From: Massilia putida
GTDB taxonomy: Bacteria > Pseudomonadota > Gammaproteobacteria > Burkholderiales > Burkholderiaceae_D
Direction: 5' to 3'
DNA: 64,000 nucleotides
Assembly: GCF_001941825.1 (NCBI RefSeq)
Contig: NZ_CP019038.1
Location: 5,952,001-6,016,000 of the forward strand
Shown here piece by piece: positions 27,552-37,284 of the stretch. The notes under the pieces were generated by a model. That model saw only the letters and a program-made list of their open reading frames with translations, was not told where the DNA came from and made no database searches. Made by a program: the position numbers and the translations under genes. The number at the start of each line of letters is the position of its first letter. Positions within the stretch are counted from its first letter, which is position 1.

Positions 27552-27575
27552 AATATAAGAATCGCATTCTATATT
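27552..27575. promoter_or_regulatory. Inverted repeat upstream of tcyP
   Basis: AATATAAGAAT-CGC-ATTCTATATT is a near-perfect inverted repeat 47 bp upstream of the tcyP ATG and inside the divergent gap. Its form is compatible with a LysR-type or similar operator. Cystine uptake genes are often under such control, but binding is not shown. Confidence 0.4.
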
Positions 27576-27710
27576 TAATCATGCGGGTTTGCATGAGGGC
27601 CCCCGGCACGTGGAAACGGCCGGTGTTGTGAATTGTTAAATATTGTTGACACTGCAAGCCGAGTTTGCAAGACTCAGCCGTTGTCCTATCGCCGTCTCCC
27701 GGGAGAATCC

Positions 27711-30700
27711 ATGGCTGTCCTGCGCCGCGTGCTGTGCCTCGTATTGTTGTGCTGCTGGTCGGGCGCGTGGGCGCAGACCACGGTGTCCGGATTCTCGCCC
27801 GAAGGGCAGGTGCGGCGCGTGCGCCAGGCCGTGGCGCGCTTTTCGCAGCCGATGGTGGCGTTCGGCGACCTGCGCGCGGACACGCCGTTCGACGTCGCCT
27901 GCGCGGTGCCGGGCAGCGGCCGCTGGGTCGATGCGCAGACGTGGAGCTACGACTTCGAGCGCGACCTGCCGGGCGCCACGAACTGCCGCTTCACGCTCAA
28001 GCCGGACGTGCGCGACCTGGCCGGCCAGCCGTTGGCCGGCAAGCGCGCATTCTCCGTCGGCACCGGCGGACCGGCCGTGCTGGCATCCCTGCCGCGCGAA
28101 GGCGCGGAAGGCATCGACGAGCAGCAGGCCTTCGTGCTGGCGCTGTCCGCGCCCGCGTCAAGCGACAGCATCCTGAAGCAGGCCTGGTGCCGCGCCGATG
28201 GCGTCAGCGAAAAGATCGCCGTGACCCTGTTGCAGGGCGAACAGCGAGTGCAGGCATTGCGCAACGACCGCTGGTTCGCGCAGCGGATCGTCGCCGGGGA
28301 CAAGGGCGATGACGAGCCGGGCGCGTACACGGACGCGCGGCTGCGCGCGGACGACAAGGCCGGGCGCCTGGCCCGCCTCGTCGTGTTGCAGTGCCGGCGC
28401 CTGCTACCCGCGGACACGGAAGTGGCCCTCGTCTGGGGCGCGGGCGTCGCCGCGCCGAACGGCATCGCGACCGACAAGGACCAGACGCTCACGTTTACAA
28501 CCCGCGCCGACTTCACGGCCCGTTTCAACTGCGAGAAGGTCAACGCGCGCTCCCAGTGCATCCCGTTCCAGCCCATGCGCGTGAACTTCAGCGCGAACGT
28601 AGCAGCGGCCGACGCCGCGAAGGTGTATCTGGAAGGACCCGGCGGCAGGCGCTGGCCGGCGCGCCTGGAGAAAGAAGGCGACCGGGTGCCGGACCTCGTC
28701 ACCCGGGTCAGCGTGCCCGGTCCGTTCCCGGAACAGGCGCGCTTCACCCTGCACCTGCCCGCCGGCCTGCGCGACGATGCGGGCCGGCCCCTCGTCAACG
28801 CGGGCCGCTTCCCGCTCGCGGTGCGCACTGGCGAGCAGCCGCCGCTCGTGAAATTCGCGGCGCCGTTCGGCATCATCGAGGCGAACGGCGACCGCCTGCT
28901 GCCCGTCACGGTGCGCAATGTCGAGGCGCAGCTGGCCGGCCGCATGCACATGAACGGCACCGCCATGCGGCTGGACGCCAGCCGCGCGGCCGACGTGCTC
29001 GCGTGGATGCGCAAGGTGGCCGGCCCGCACGGCGGCCTGAATCCGGGGCAGCCGGAAGGGAATCGGTTGAAGGTGTCGATCTTCAAGGGCGCGCAGCCGG
29101 ACGCGCTGCAGCGCTTCACCTTGCCGAAGCCGCACGGCCGGCGCGCGTTCGAAGTGATCGGCATCCCGCTGCGCCAGCCCGGCTTCTACGCCGTCGAGCT
29201 GGACAGCCCGCGCCTGGGCGCCGCGCTGAACGACGACCGGCGCACGGCTTATGTGCGCAGCGCGGCGCTCGTCACGAATATGGCGGCGCACTTCAAGCTG
29301 GGCGCGCAATCGTCGCTCGTGTGGGTGACGTCGCTCGACAAGGGCCAGCCGGTGGCGGGCGCGCGCGTGGAAGTGCGCGATTGCGGCGCGCGGCTGCTGT
29401 GGAGCGGCACCAGCGACGCCGCCGGCATCGCGCGCATCCGCCAGGCGCTGCCGCATGCCCGTTGCAAGGACGGCGACATCTATATCGTGACGGCCGCGCG
29501 CGGCGACGACTTCACGTTCACCTTGTCCGACTGGCAGCAGGGCATCGAGGCATGGCGCTTCAACCTGCCCACCGGCAGCCGCGACGAGGACAGCCGCATC
29601 GTCGCGACCGTGTTCGACCGGACCTTGCTGCGCGCCGGCGAGACCGTCCACATGAAGCACTTCCTGCGCCGCCGCACGCAACAGGGCTTTGCCTTCGTGC
29701 GTGCGAAAGACGCTGCGCCGACGGCGGTGCGCGACTGGCGCGCGCAGGAACTGGGCACCGACAAGACGGCGCTGCCCTCGCGCGGGTTTCTCGTCCACCA
29801 GGGCAGCGGCGAGAAGGTCGAATTCCCGCTGCGCTGGGATGCGAACGGCGGCGCCGAGAGCGAGTGGGCCATTCCCGCGGAAGCGAAGCTCGGCGTGTAC
29901 GACGTGCTGATCGGCGGCCAGGTGGCGGGCGACTTCCGCGTCGAGCAATTCCGCGTGCCGACGATGAAGGCCAGGCTGGCGGGACCGGTGCAGCCCGCGG
30001 TGGCGCCGCAGGCCGTCGCGCTCGATGCGCAGGTGAGCTATCTGTCCGGCGGCCCGGCCGGTCTGGCGCCCGTCAAGCTGCGCAGCGTCGTGCAGGACAC
30101 CGGCGTGCAGTTCGCGGCGTACGACGATTTCACGCTGGGCGCGGGCGACGTGCGCGAAGGCGTCGTCGATCAAGACGGTGGCGATGAAGAAGAGGCCGAG
30201 CCCGAAGGCACGCCGGGCCAGGACGTCGCACGCACGCAGTCGCTGCAGCTCGACCGCGCCGGCGGCGCGCGCATCGTCGTCGACAAGCTGCCGGCCATCG
30301 AGCGTCCGAAAAGCCTGCTGGCCGAACTGTCGTACCAGGACGCGAACGGCGAGACGCTGACGGTCTCCACGCGCGTGCCGCTGTGGCCCGCGGCGTACGT
30401 CGTCGGCATCAAGCCGGACGGCTGGCTGCTGCGCCGCGACGCGCTGACGTTCCAGGCGGTCGTGCTGGACGTCACGGGCAAGCCGGTGGCGAATGTGCCG
30501 GTGACGGTCGACTTCCTGAAGCGCACGACGTATTCGCACCGGCGCCGCCTGGTCGGCGGTTTCTATGCGTATGAGCACAGCAGCGAGATCAAGCGCGTGG
30601 GCGAGGCGTGCAGCGGCACGACGGACGCGCGCGGCCTGCTCGTGTGCGATGCGAAGGCGCCCGCCGACGGCGACTTGATCCTGCGGGCGCGCGCGCAAGA

Positions 30701-33446
30701 CCCGCAACAGCGCGTGGCGGCCACGCATCGCGAAGTCTATGTCGCGGGCATTGATGAGCAGTGGTTCGCGAACGCGGACCACGACCGCATCGACCTGTTG
30801 CCGGCGCAAAAGCGCTACGAGCCGGGCGAACAGGCGCGCTTCCAGGTGCGCAGCCCGTTCCGCCGCGCGACCGTGCTCGTGACCGTCGAGCGCGAAGGCA
30901 TCCTCGACACGTATGTGCGGCACTTGTCCGGGCGTGACCAGACGATCTCGATTCCCGTGAAGGCGAGCTATGCGCCGAACGTGTTCGTCTCGGCCCTCGT
31001 CGTGCGCGGACGCGTGGCGGGCGTGCAGCCGACGGCGCTCGTGGACCTCGGCAAGCCCGCCTATAAACTCGGGATCGCGCCCATCCGCGTGGGCTGGCGC
31101 GGCCACGAACTCAAGGTCGACGTCGCGGCCGACAAGCCCGTCTACAAGGTGCGCGAGCGGGCGCGGATATCGATTCGCGTGCGCGCGCCGGACGGCACGC
31201 ACCCGGCGGCCGGCACGGAAGTCGCCGTGGCCGCCGTCGACGCCGGCCTGCTGGAGCTGATGCCGAATACGAGCTGGAACCTGCTCGAGACGATGATGCA
31301 CGAACGCAGCCTGCAGGTGGAGACGTCGACGGCGCAGATGCAGGTCGTCGGCAAGCGCCACTTCGGCCGCAAGGCGTTCCCGCACGGCGGCGGCGGCGGA
31401 CGCAGTGCCGGGCGCGAACTGTTCGAAACGCTGCTGCTGTGGAAGGGCAAGGTCGTCCTCGACGCGAACGGCGAAGCGCGCGTCGACGTGCCGCTGAACG
31501 ATTCGCTCACGTCGTTCCGCGTGGTCGCCGTCGCCAGCAGCGGCGCGGGCCTGTTCGGCACGGGCGGCACGGACATCCGCACGTCGCAGGACCTGATGCT
31601 CCTCTCCGGCCTGCCGCCGCAGGTGCGCGAGGGCGACCGCCTGCGCGCGGGCTTCACCTTGCGCAACGCATCGGACCGCCGGCTCGCGGTGCGGCTGGAG
31701 GCCGGCGTGACGGCGGACGGCGGCAAGGTGCAGGCGCTGCCGCGTCAGGACGTCGCGTTGGCGCCGGGCGAATCGCGCGAAGTCGGCTGGGACTACACGG
31801 TGCCGGCCGGCGCGACGACGCTGGCATGGGATGTGGCCGCATCAAGTAATAACAGCAGCGACGGCGCGAGCGACCGCATGCGCGTCACGCAACAAGTGAA
31901 TACCGCGGTGCCGGTCCGCACCCTGCAGGCGACGCTCGTGCAGATCGACGGCACGCAGACGATCCCCGTCGAGCGCCCGGCCGATGCGTTGCCGGGCCGC
32001 GGCGGCATCCGCACGACATTGCAGGCGCGCCTGGGTGGCGAGCTGCCGGGCGTGCGCGACTACATGGCCGCGTATCCGTACACATGCTTCGAGCAGCGCA
32101 CGTCGCGCGCCGTGGCGCTGCAGGACACGGCGATGTGGGACAAGGTCGTCGCGACCTTGCCGTCCCACCTCGACGGCGATGGTCTCGTCAAGTATTTCGC
32201 GCCGATGGAGCAGGGGAGCGACGTGCTCACGGCCTATGTGCTGTCCGTGACGAACGAGGCCGGCTATCCGATCCCCGACGAGCTGCGCGGCCGCATGGAA
32301 GCGGGTCTCGCTGCGTTCGTGGAAGGGAAGATCGTGCGCGGCAGCGGCCGCGCGACGGGCGAGCTGGCCGTGCGCAAGCTGGCCGCGCTGGAAGCGCTGT
32401 CGCGCGGCGCGGACGTGCCGCCGGCCATGCTCGACTCGATCGACATCCAGCCTGACCTGTGGCCGACGTCCGCCGTCATCGACTGGTACCTGATCCTCAA
32501 GCGCACGGCGGCGCTGCCGCAGCGCGAGGCGCGCCTCGCCCAGGCCGGCCAGATCCTGCGCGCGCGCCTGAGCCTGCAGGGCACGACGCTGGGCTTTTCG
32601 ACGGAGCGCGCCGACGGCTGGTGGTGGCTCATGACGTCCGCCGACGTCAACGCCAACCGCCTGCTGCTGGCGACGCTGGACGATCCGGCATGGAAGATCG
32701 ACGCGGGCCGTCTCGCGCGCGGCACCCTCGGCCGCCAGCGGCACGGCCACTGGGACACGACGACGGCCAATGCGTGGGGCACCGTCGCGCTGAAGCGTTT
32801 TTCCGAAACCTACGAGCGCGAGCCGGTGACGGGCAATGCGAACCTCGTGCTGGCGGGGGCTCAGGATGCGAAAGGCGTCAGCTGGACCGGGCCGGTGCCG
32901 GCCACCGTGCTGCAAGCGTGGCCGCAGGGGCGCGGCACGCTGACGCTGCGCCAGCTCGGCGGCGGCAAGCCGTGGGCGACGGTCCAGAGCCTGGCCGCCG
33001 TGCCGCTCACGGCGCCGCTGTCGTCCGGCTACCGCATCGCGCGCACCGTTACGCCGGTGGAGCAGAAGGTCAAGGGCGCGTGGTCGCGGGGCGACGTCTA
33101 CCGCGTCCACCTCGACATCGATGCGCAGTCCGACATGACGTGGGTCGTCGTCGACGACCCGATCCCGGCCGGCGCCAGCGTGCTTGGGTCGAGCCTCGGC
33201 CGCGATTCGCAGATCGCGACGTCCGCCGAACGCCGCACCGGCTGGGCGTGGCCCGCGTTCGAGGAGCGCACGCATGCGGGCTACCGCGCGTACTACGAGT
33301 GGCTGCCCAAAGGCCGCTTCACCGTCGAGTACACGGTGCGCCTGAACAACGAGGGCCGCTTCTCGCTGCCGCCCACGCGCGTGGAAGCCATGTACGCGCC
33401 GGAGATGTTCGGCGAGCTGCCGAATACGGGCGTGACGGTGCAGTGA
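27711..33446 (+). CDS. Bacterial alpha-2-macroglobulin (YfhM-like), periplasmic
   Basis: 1911 residues. A signal peptide (LCLVLLCCWSGAWAQ) without a lipobox Cys at the cleavage site suggests a soluble or loosely attached periplasmic protein. MG domains occupy the first 1400 residues, including the MG2 region (RIVATVFDRTLLRAGETVHM) and the bait and A2M core (LWKGKVVLDANGEARVDVPLN). A thioester-type CFEQ lies at about residue 1459 (YPYTCFEQRTS), so protease trapping by a thioester is likely. The TGA stop overlaps the ATG of the PBP1C gene. This pairing is conserved and is thought to couple protease defence to cell-wall repair. TTGACA at 27646 has only a weak -10. Confidence 0.92.
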   Translation: MAVLRRVLCLVLLCCWSGAWAQTTVSGFSPEGQVRRVRQAVARFSQPMVAFGDLRADTPFDVACAVPGSGRWVDAQTWSYDFERDLPGATNCRFTLKPDVRDLAGQPLAGKRAFSVGTGGPAVLASLPREGAEGIDEQQAFVLALSAPASSDSILKQAWCRADGVSEKIAVTLLQGEQRVQALRNDRWFAQRIVAGDKGDDEPGAYTDARLRADDKAGRLARLVVLQCRRLLPADTEVALVWGAGVAAPNGIATDKDQTLTFTTRADFTARFNCEKVNARSQCIPFQPMRVNFSANVAAADAAKVYLEGPGGRRWPARLEKEGDRVPDLVTRVSVPGPFPEQARFTLHLPAGLRDDAGRPLVNAGRFPLAVRTGEQPPLVKFAAPFGIIEANGDRLLPVTVRNVEAQLAGRMHMNGTAMRLDASRAADVLAWMRKVAGPHGGLNPGQPEGNRLKVSIFKGAQPDALQRFTLPKPHGRRAFEVIGIPLRQPGFYAVELDSPRLGAALNDDRRTAYVRSAALVTNMAAHFKLGAQSSLVWVTSLDKGQPVAGARVEVRDCGARLLWSGTSDAAGIARIRQALPHARCKDGDIYIVTAARGDDFTFTLSDWQQGIEAWRFNLPTGSRDEDSRIVATVFDRTLLRAGETVHMKHFLRRRTQQGFAFVRAKDAAPTAVRDWRAQELGTDKTALPSRGFLVHQGSGEKVEFPLRWDANGGAESEWAIPAEAKLGVYDVLIGGQVAGDFRVEQFRVPTMKARLAGPVQPAVAPQAVALDAQVSYLSGGPAGLAPVKLRSVVQDTGVQFAAYDDFTLGAGDVREGVVDQDGGDEEEAEPEGTPGQDVARTQSLQLDRAGGARIVVDKLPAIERPKSLLAELSYQDANGETLTVSTRVPLWPAAYVVGIKPDGWLLRRDALTFQAVVLDVTGKPVANVPVTVDFLKRTTYSHRRRLVGGFYAYEHSSEIKRVGEACSGTTDARGLLVCDAKAPADGDLILRARAQDPQQRVAATHREVYVAGIDEQWFANADHDRIDLLPAQKRYEPGEQARFQVRSPFRRATVLVTVEREGILDTYVRHLSGRDQTISIPVKASYAPNVFVSALVVRGRVAGVQPTALVDLGKPAYKLGIAPIRVGWRGHELKVDVAADKPVYKVRERARISIRVRAPDGTHPAAGTEVAVAAVDAGLLELMPNTSWNLLETMMHERSLQVETSTAQMQVVGKRHFGRKAFPHGGGGGRSAGRELFETLLLWKGKVVLDANGEARVDVPLNDSLTSFRVVAVASSGAGLFGTGGTDIRTSQDLMLLSGLPPQVREGDRLRAGFTLRNASDRRLAVRLEAGVTADGGKVQALPRQDVALAPGESREVGWDYTVPAGATTLAWDVAASSNNSSDGASDRMRVTQQVNTAVPVRTLQATLVQIDGTQTIPVERPADALPGRGGIRTTLQARLGGELPGVRDYMAAYPYTCFEQRTSRAVALQDTAMWDKVVATLPSHLDGDGLVKYFAPMEQGSDVLTAYVLSVTNEAGYPIPDELRGRMEAGLAAFVEGKIVRGSGRATGELAVRKLAALEALSRGADVPPAMLDSIDIQPDLWPTSAVIDWYLILKRTAALPQREARLAQAGQILRARLSLQGTTLGFSTERADGWWWLMTSADVNANRLLLATLDDPAWKIDAGRLARGTLGRQRHGHWDTTTANAWGTVALKRFSETYEREPVTGNANLVLAGAQDAKGVSWTGPVPATVLQAWPQGRGTLTLRQLGGGKPWATVQSLAAVPLTAPLSSGYRIARTVTPVEQKVKGAWSRGDVYRVHLDIDAQSDMTWVVVDDPIPAGASVLGSSLGRDSQIATSAERRTGWAWPAFEERTHAGYRAYYEWLPKGRFTVEYTVRLNNEGRFSLPPTRVEAMYAPEMFGELPNTGVTVQ

Positions 33447-35620
33447 TGAAAGCGTGGCGGGTGGGGGTTCTCCTGCTGTTCGCGCTGCCGGCGCACGCCG
33501 TCGTGCCGACGCCGCAGGATGTGAAAGCCGCGTGGCGCTCGTCCGAGACGACGTTGCTGGGCCGCCACGGCGAGACGATCGCCACGGTCCGCGTGGACAT
33601 GAAGGCGCGGCGCCTGCCGTGGGTGGCGCTGGAGGACATTTCGCCCACGCTCGGCCGCGCCGTGCTGCAGGCCGAGGACCAGCGCTTCATGGAGCACGGC
33701 GGCATCGACTTCCAGGCCGTCGGCAAGGCCGCGTGGGACAACCTGTTCGGCCTGCGCCGCACGCGCGGCGCGTCCACGATCACGATGCAGCTGGCGGGCC
33801 TGCTGGACCCGAGACTGGCGCCGCGCTCAACGGGCCGCACGTGGGCGCGCAAGTGGGACCAGGCGCTCGCGGCGCGCGAACTGGAAGCCGGCTGGAACAA
33901 GCGCCAGATCCTCGAAGCGTATCTGAACCTGGCCAGCTATCGCGGCGAGCTGCAAGGCATCGGCGCGGCCGCGCGCGGCCTGTTCGGCAAGGCGCCGTCC
34001 GGACTGGATGCGGGCGAGGCCGCGATCCTCGCGAGCCTCCTGCGTGCGCCGACGGCGCCCGCGCGGGCAGTCGCGCGCCGCGCATGCGCGCTCGCGCGCG
34101 AGCTCGATCCGCGTGCCGATTGCGCGGACATCGAGTGGGAAGTCGACGCCGCTTTCGCCCGGACTGCGGCACCGGACACGGCGACGTCGCTCGCGCGGCG
34201 CTTGGGCGGCGGACCGGGCAGCGTCGTGCGCAGCACGCTCGACGCGGGCCTGCAGCGCTTCGCCACCGCCACGCTGCGCCGCCGCCTGGCCGAGCTGGCC
34301 GAACGCAATGTGAGCGACGGCGCCCTGATCGTCATCGACAATGCCAGCGGCGAGGTGCTGGCGTACGTCGCGAACGATGGCGCCGGCGAAGTGGATGGCG
34401 TGACGGCGCTGCGCCAGGCCGGGTCCACGTTGAAACCGTTCCTGTACGAGCTGGCGCTGGAACGGGGCCAGTTGACGGCTGCGTCGCTGCTGGACGATAC
34501 GCCCGTCGACATCCCGACCGTCGGCGGCCTGTACGTGCCGCAGAACTACGACCACCAGTACCGCATTGCTGCCAGCGTGCGCACGAGTCTTGCCGGTTCG
34601 CTTAACGTGCCTGCCGTGCGCACGCTGATGCTGGCCGGGCTCGAGCGCTTCCACGAGCGCCTGCGCGCCGTCGGCATCACGAGCCTGACCGAGGCGCCCG
34701 AATTCTACGGCTGGTCGCTGGCGCTCGGCTCGGGCGACGTCAGCCTGCTGGAACTGGCCAACGCCTACCGCACGCTGGCCAACGGCGGCCTGCAGGATGG
34801 CGTGACGTTCGTGCCGCGCGCGCCAGCGCCCAAGCGGCGCGTGCTGGATGCGCGCGCCACGTTCATCGTGGCCGACATCCTGTCCGACCGCGCCGCGCGC
34901 AGCACGACGTTCGGCCTCGTCAGCGACCTCGCGACGGGCTTCTGGAGCGCAGTGAAAACGGGCACCAGCAAGGACATGCGCGACAACTGGTGCGTGGGGT
35001 TCTCGGACCGCTACACGGTCGGCGTGTGGGTCGGGAATTTCGACGGCCGCTCGATGTGGGACGTATCCGGCGTGGCCGGCGCGGCGCCCGTGTGGCGCGA
35101 CGTGATGGATTACCTGCACCGCGACCGTCCTGGCAAGCCGCCCGCCGCGCCGCCGGGTGTCGTGCGCCAGACCGTGAAGTTCGTGCCGGCCGTGGAACCG
35201 GAGCGCAGCGAATGGTTCGTGCGCGGCACGGAGACGTCCGTCGTCGCCATGCTGCCCCCCGGCAGGCGCGCGCCGCGCATCGTCTATCCGGCCGCGGACA
35301 GCATCATCGCGCTCGACCCGGACATCCCGGCGCCGCTGCAGCGCGTGAGCTTCCGTGCCTACGGCGGCGCGGGCTTGCGTTGGGAACTGGATGGCGCAGG
35401 TGCCGGCCCGGCCGACCAGGCCGCGACGTGGTCGCCGCTGCCCGGCGAGCACGAACTGAAACTGGTGGGAGAGGATGGCCGGGCGGTCGCCGCCGCCCGG
35501 TTCGAGGTGCGCGGCGCAGCGGCGCCCGGTCAGGTCGCTTCGAGTTTTTCGACGAGCAGCGGCGGATCGCCGGACACGTCGAGCTGGAGCGGCGTGAACA
35601 GGGGAGAATCGGAGCGGTAG
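33446..35620 (+). CDS. pbpC: Penicillin-binding protein 1C
   Basis: 724 residues. Signal or anchor MKAWRVGVLLLFALPAHA, then a GT51 transglycosylase domain with the catalytic Glu of LQAEDQRFMEHGGID (about 77), then a transpeptidase domain with SxxK in QAGSTLKPF (about 326), SLN in AGSLNVPA and KTGTS near 504, then a BiPBP-type C-terminal domain. All active-site motifs are intact. It starts within the stop of the macroglobulin gene (TGATG), so the two are translationally coupled. The last 30 residues are read from DNA that also encodes the end of the convergent 5'-nucleotidase and look unstructured. Confidence 0.93.
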   Translation: MKAWRVGVLLLFALPAHAVVPTPQDVKAAWRSSETTLLGRHGETIATVRVDMKARRLPWVALEDISPTLGRAVLQAEDQRFMEHGGIDFQAVGKAAWDNLFGLRRTRGASTITMQLAGLLDPRLAPRSTGRTWARKWDQALAARELEAGWNKRQILEAYLNLASYRGELQGIGAAARGLFGKAPSGLDAGEAAILASLLRAPTAPARAVARRACALARELDPRADCADIEWEVDAAFARTAAPDTATSLARRLGGGPGSVVRSTLDAGLQRFATATLRRRLAELAERNVSDGALIVIDNASGEVLAYVANDGAGEVDGVTALRQAGSTLKPFLYELALERGQLTAASLLDDTPVDIPTVGGLYVPQNYDHQYRIAASVRTSLAGSLNVPAVRTLMLAGLERFHERLRAVGITSLTEAPEFYGWSLALGSGDVSLLELANAYRTLANGGLQDGVTFVPRAPAPKRRVLDARATFIVADILSDRAARSTTFGLVSDLATGFWSAVKTGTSKDMRDNWCVGFSDRYTVGVWVGNFDGRSMWDVSGVAGAAPVWRDVMDYLHRDRPGKPPAAPPGVVRQTVKFVPAVEPERSEWFVRGTETSVVAMLPPGRRAPRIVYPAADSIIALDPDIPAPLQRVSFRAYGGAGLRWELDGAGAGPADQAATWSPLPGEHELKLVGEDGRAVAAARFEVRGAAAPGQVASSFSTSSGGSPDTSSWSGVNRGESER

Positions 35621-36540
35621 GGCACGCGACCCGACGGCACGTGGCGCGCCGCCGGGTCGAGGTGCAGGTCCTGGTCGTCGAAGAACAGGTGGGCGCGGAA
35701 CGCCTTGACGACCTTCGCCTTGGGCACGCCGCCCAGGAAGAAGAACTCGTTCACGTACACGCCCCAGTGGCGCAAGGTGTTGATGACCCGCATCTCGGCC
35801 GGCGCGCTGCGCGCCGTGACGATGGCGATGCGCACGGGCGACACGTCCGCGCCGAACGGCAGCCTCTCCTGCAGGCGCGCGAGCTTGCGCAGCAGGACCG
35901 CGTAGGGGCCGTCCTGCATCGGTTCCTGCTGCTTTTCGTCCTCGATCGTGTGGAAGCGGCCGAGGCCCTCGGTCTTGTACACGAGTTCACTGGAATCGTC
36001 GAACAGCACGGCGTCGCCGTCGAAGGCGATGCGGACCTGATCGTCGGGCGGCGCTTCGCCCGCGTGCGGCGGCGGCTTCAGGATCGCGGCGGCGCACGCC
36101 TGCGCATCGATCACGCGCTGGGCATCTTCGACATTCGTGGTCAGGAACAGGTCGACGGCGAACGCGTCCAGGTAATCGACGACGGACTGGCCGCCCGTGA
36201 ACGCGTGACGCGAGATCGGCAAGCCGCGCGAACGGATGTTGTTGAAGACGCGCACGCCGGTCTCCGGGCTGTTGCGCGACATGACGACCACCTCGACGAG
36301 CGGCTTCATCTCGGATTGGGCGTAGCGGTTCAGGCCGAGCAGGGCGCGCACGAGGGCCATGCCGGTGCCGTCGCGCAGCGGTTCGTTTTCGCGCTCGAGC
36401 ATGTAGGTGCGGTATTCCTCCAGCGCGCTCTGGGGATTCTTGACGTATCTGGCTTTGTAGACGGCGTCGGCTTCCGCCAGGTCGAACAGGGCGGTGGCGG
36501 AGATGCCGACCACGAGGGTATCGGAAAGGTCGAGGGGCAT
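35530..36540 (-). CDS. Cytosolic 5'-nucleotidase (NT5C1A-like family)
   Basis: 336 residues of the bacterial family related to vertebrate cytosolic 5'-nucleotidase IA, which dephosphorylates nucleoside monophosphates. Characteristic are LVVGISATALFDLAEADAVY at the N-terminus, VEVVVMSRNSPETGVRVFN, and the HAD-like acidic segments RIAFDGDAVLFDD and AHLFFDDQDLHL. The ATG at 36540, which has AAGGAA upstream, replaces a longer frame beginning at 36642. Its 3' end overlaps the end of pbpC by 91 bp. Confidence 0.85.
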   Translation of the reverse strand: MPLDLSDTLVVGISATALFDLAEADAVYKARYVKNPQSALEEYRTYMLERENEPLRDGTGMALVRALLGLNRYAQSEMKPLVEVVVMSRNSPETGVRVFNNIRSRGLPISRHAFTGGQSVVDYLDAFAVDLFLTTNVEDAQRVIDAQACAAAILKPPPHAGEAPPDDQVRIAFDGDAVLFDDSSELVYKTEGLGRFHTIEDEKQQEPMQDGPYAVLLRKLARLQERLPFGADVSPVRIAIVTARSAPAEMRVINTLRHWGVYVNEFFFLGGVPKAKVVKAFRAHLFFDDQDLHLDPAARHVPSGRVPYRSDSPLFTPLQLDVSGDPPLLVEKLEAT

Positions 36541-36689
36541 GGGGGCGGATTCCTTGGTGGCAGGGACGGGGCAGTTCCATCCGGAAATTATCGTGTGCGA
36601 TGCCAAGGGATGGTTGAGGTCCGACAAGCCGTGAAGGGGCACTGAGCCGGCACAACCCCGTCATGCGATTCGGGTAGCACCATGGCGGC

Positions 36690-37217
36690 ATGACGTCCCC
36701 GACTGACCAACTGACGTGCTCCGCCCCTGTCGCCCGCCTGCGCGAGATCCGCGGTCTCGTCCATGCGAACAACCGCTCCTGCCTGCCGGACGAGCTCATC
36801 GTCTGCCAGATCTACATGGAATCGCGCTTCGACAAATGCGCCCAGCCCGCGGGCAGCAGCGCGCGCGGCCTGATGCAGTTGCTGAAAGTGGCCAACCGCG
36901 AACTGTTCCGGCTCGACAACCTGTGCAAGCCACCGGACCAGCGCTGCGCCGAGCCGGCGCTGTATGCCGAAGCGGATGCGTTCCACGCCAGCCCGGCCTT
37001 CATCGACGAAGCGACGAACATCCGGATGGGCACACGCTATCTGCAAGCGTTGATCGACAAGGCCCGGCGCGAGAAACGGGCCGATCCTGTCGCCCAAGCC
37101 TATATGGATTATCGCGGCGTACGGAATGGCATCTATTACCGCAAGATCGCGGCGGCGGCGGAACGGCTCACACGCAATCCGGACGACATCGAGGCGCTCT
37201 ATGCGATGACGGCGTGA
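36690..37217 (+). CDS. Small SLT-domain lytic transglycosylase
   Basis: 175 residues. The motif CQIYMESRFDKCAQPAGSSA with the catalytic Glu, then ARGLMQLLK, is the transglycosylase SLT core; AYMDYRGVRNG supplies the later conserved region. There is no signal peptide or membrane helix, so it would need another route to the wall (as with phage- or secretion-system-associated enzymes). Several Cys residues (10, 31, 39, 50) are unusual for such an enzyme. It is a lone gene, convergent with tRNA-Lys. Confidence 0.75.
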   Translation: MTSPTDQLTCSAPVARLREIRGLVHANNRSCLPDELIVCQIYMESRFDKCAQPAGSSARGLMQLLKVANRELFRLDNLCKPPDQRCAEPALYAEADAFHASPAFIDEATNIRMGTRYLQALIDKARREKRADPVAQAYMDYRGVRNGIYYRKIAAAAERLTRNPDDIEALYAMTA

Positions 37218-37232
37218 TCGGGCACGCAAAAC

Positions 37233-37264
37233 AAAAAAGGCGTCACGATCACTCGTAACGCCTT
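37233..37264 (-). terminator. Rho-independent terminator of tRNA-Lys
   Basis: On the minus strand AAGGCGT and ACGCCTT pair, with an internal ACG/CGT pairing, and are followed by six T. It lies 20 bp downstream of the tRNA 3' end and may also help end the convergent transglycosylase transcript. Confidence 0.85.
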
Positions 37265-37284
37265 GCTTTGCTACTGCTGAATTC

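Noticed and set aside
28404..31385. 993-residue open frame antisense to the macroglobulin gene
   Set aside because: High GC makes long antisense frames common. The plus-strand protein is a recognised family with a signal peptide and a thioester motif.
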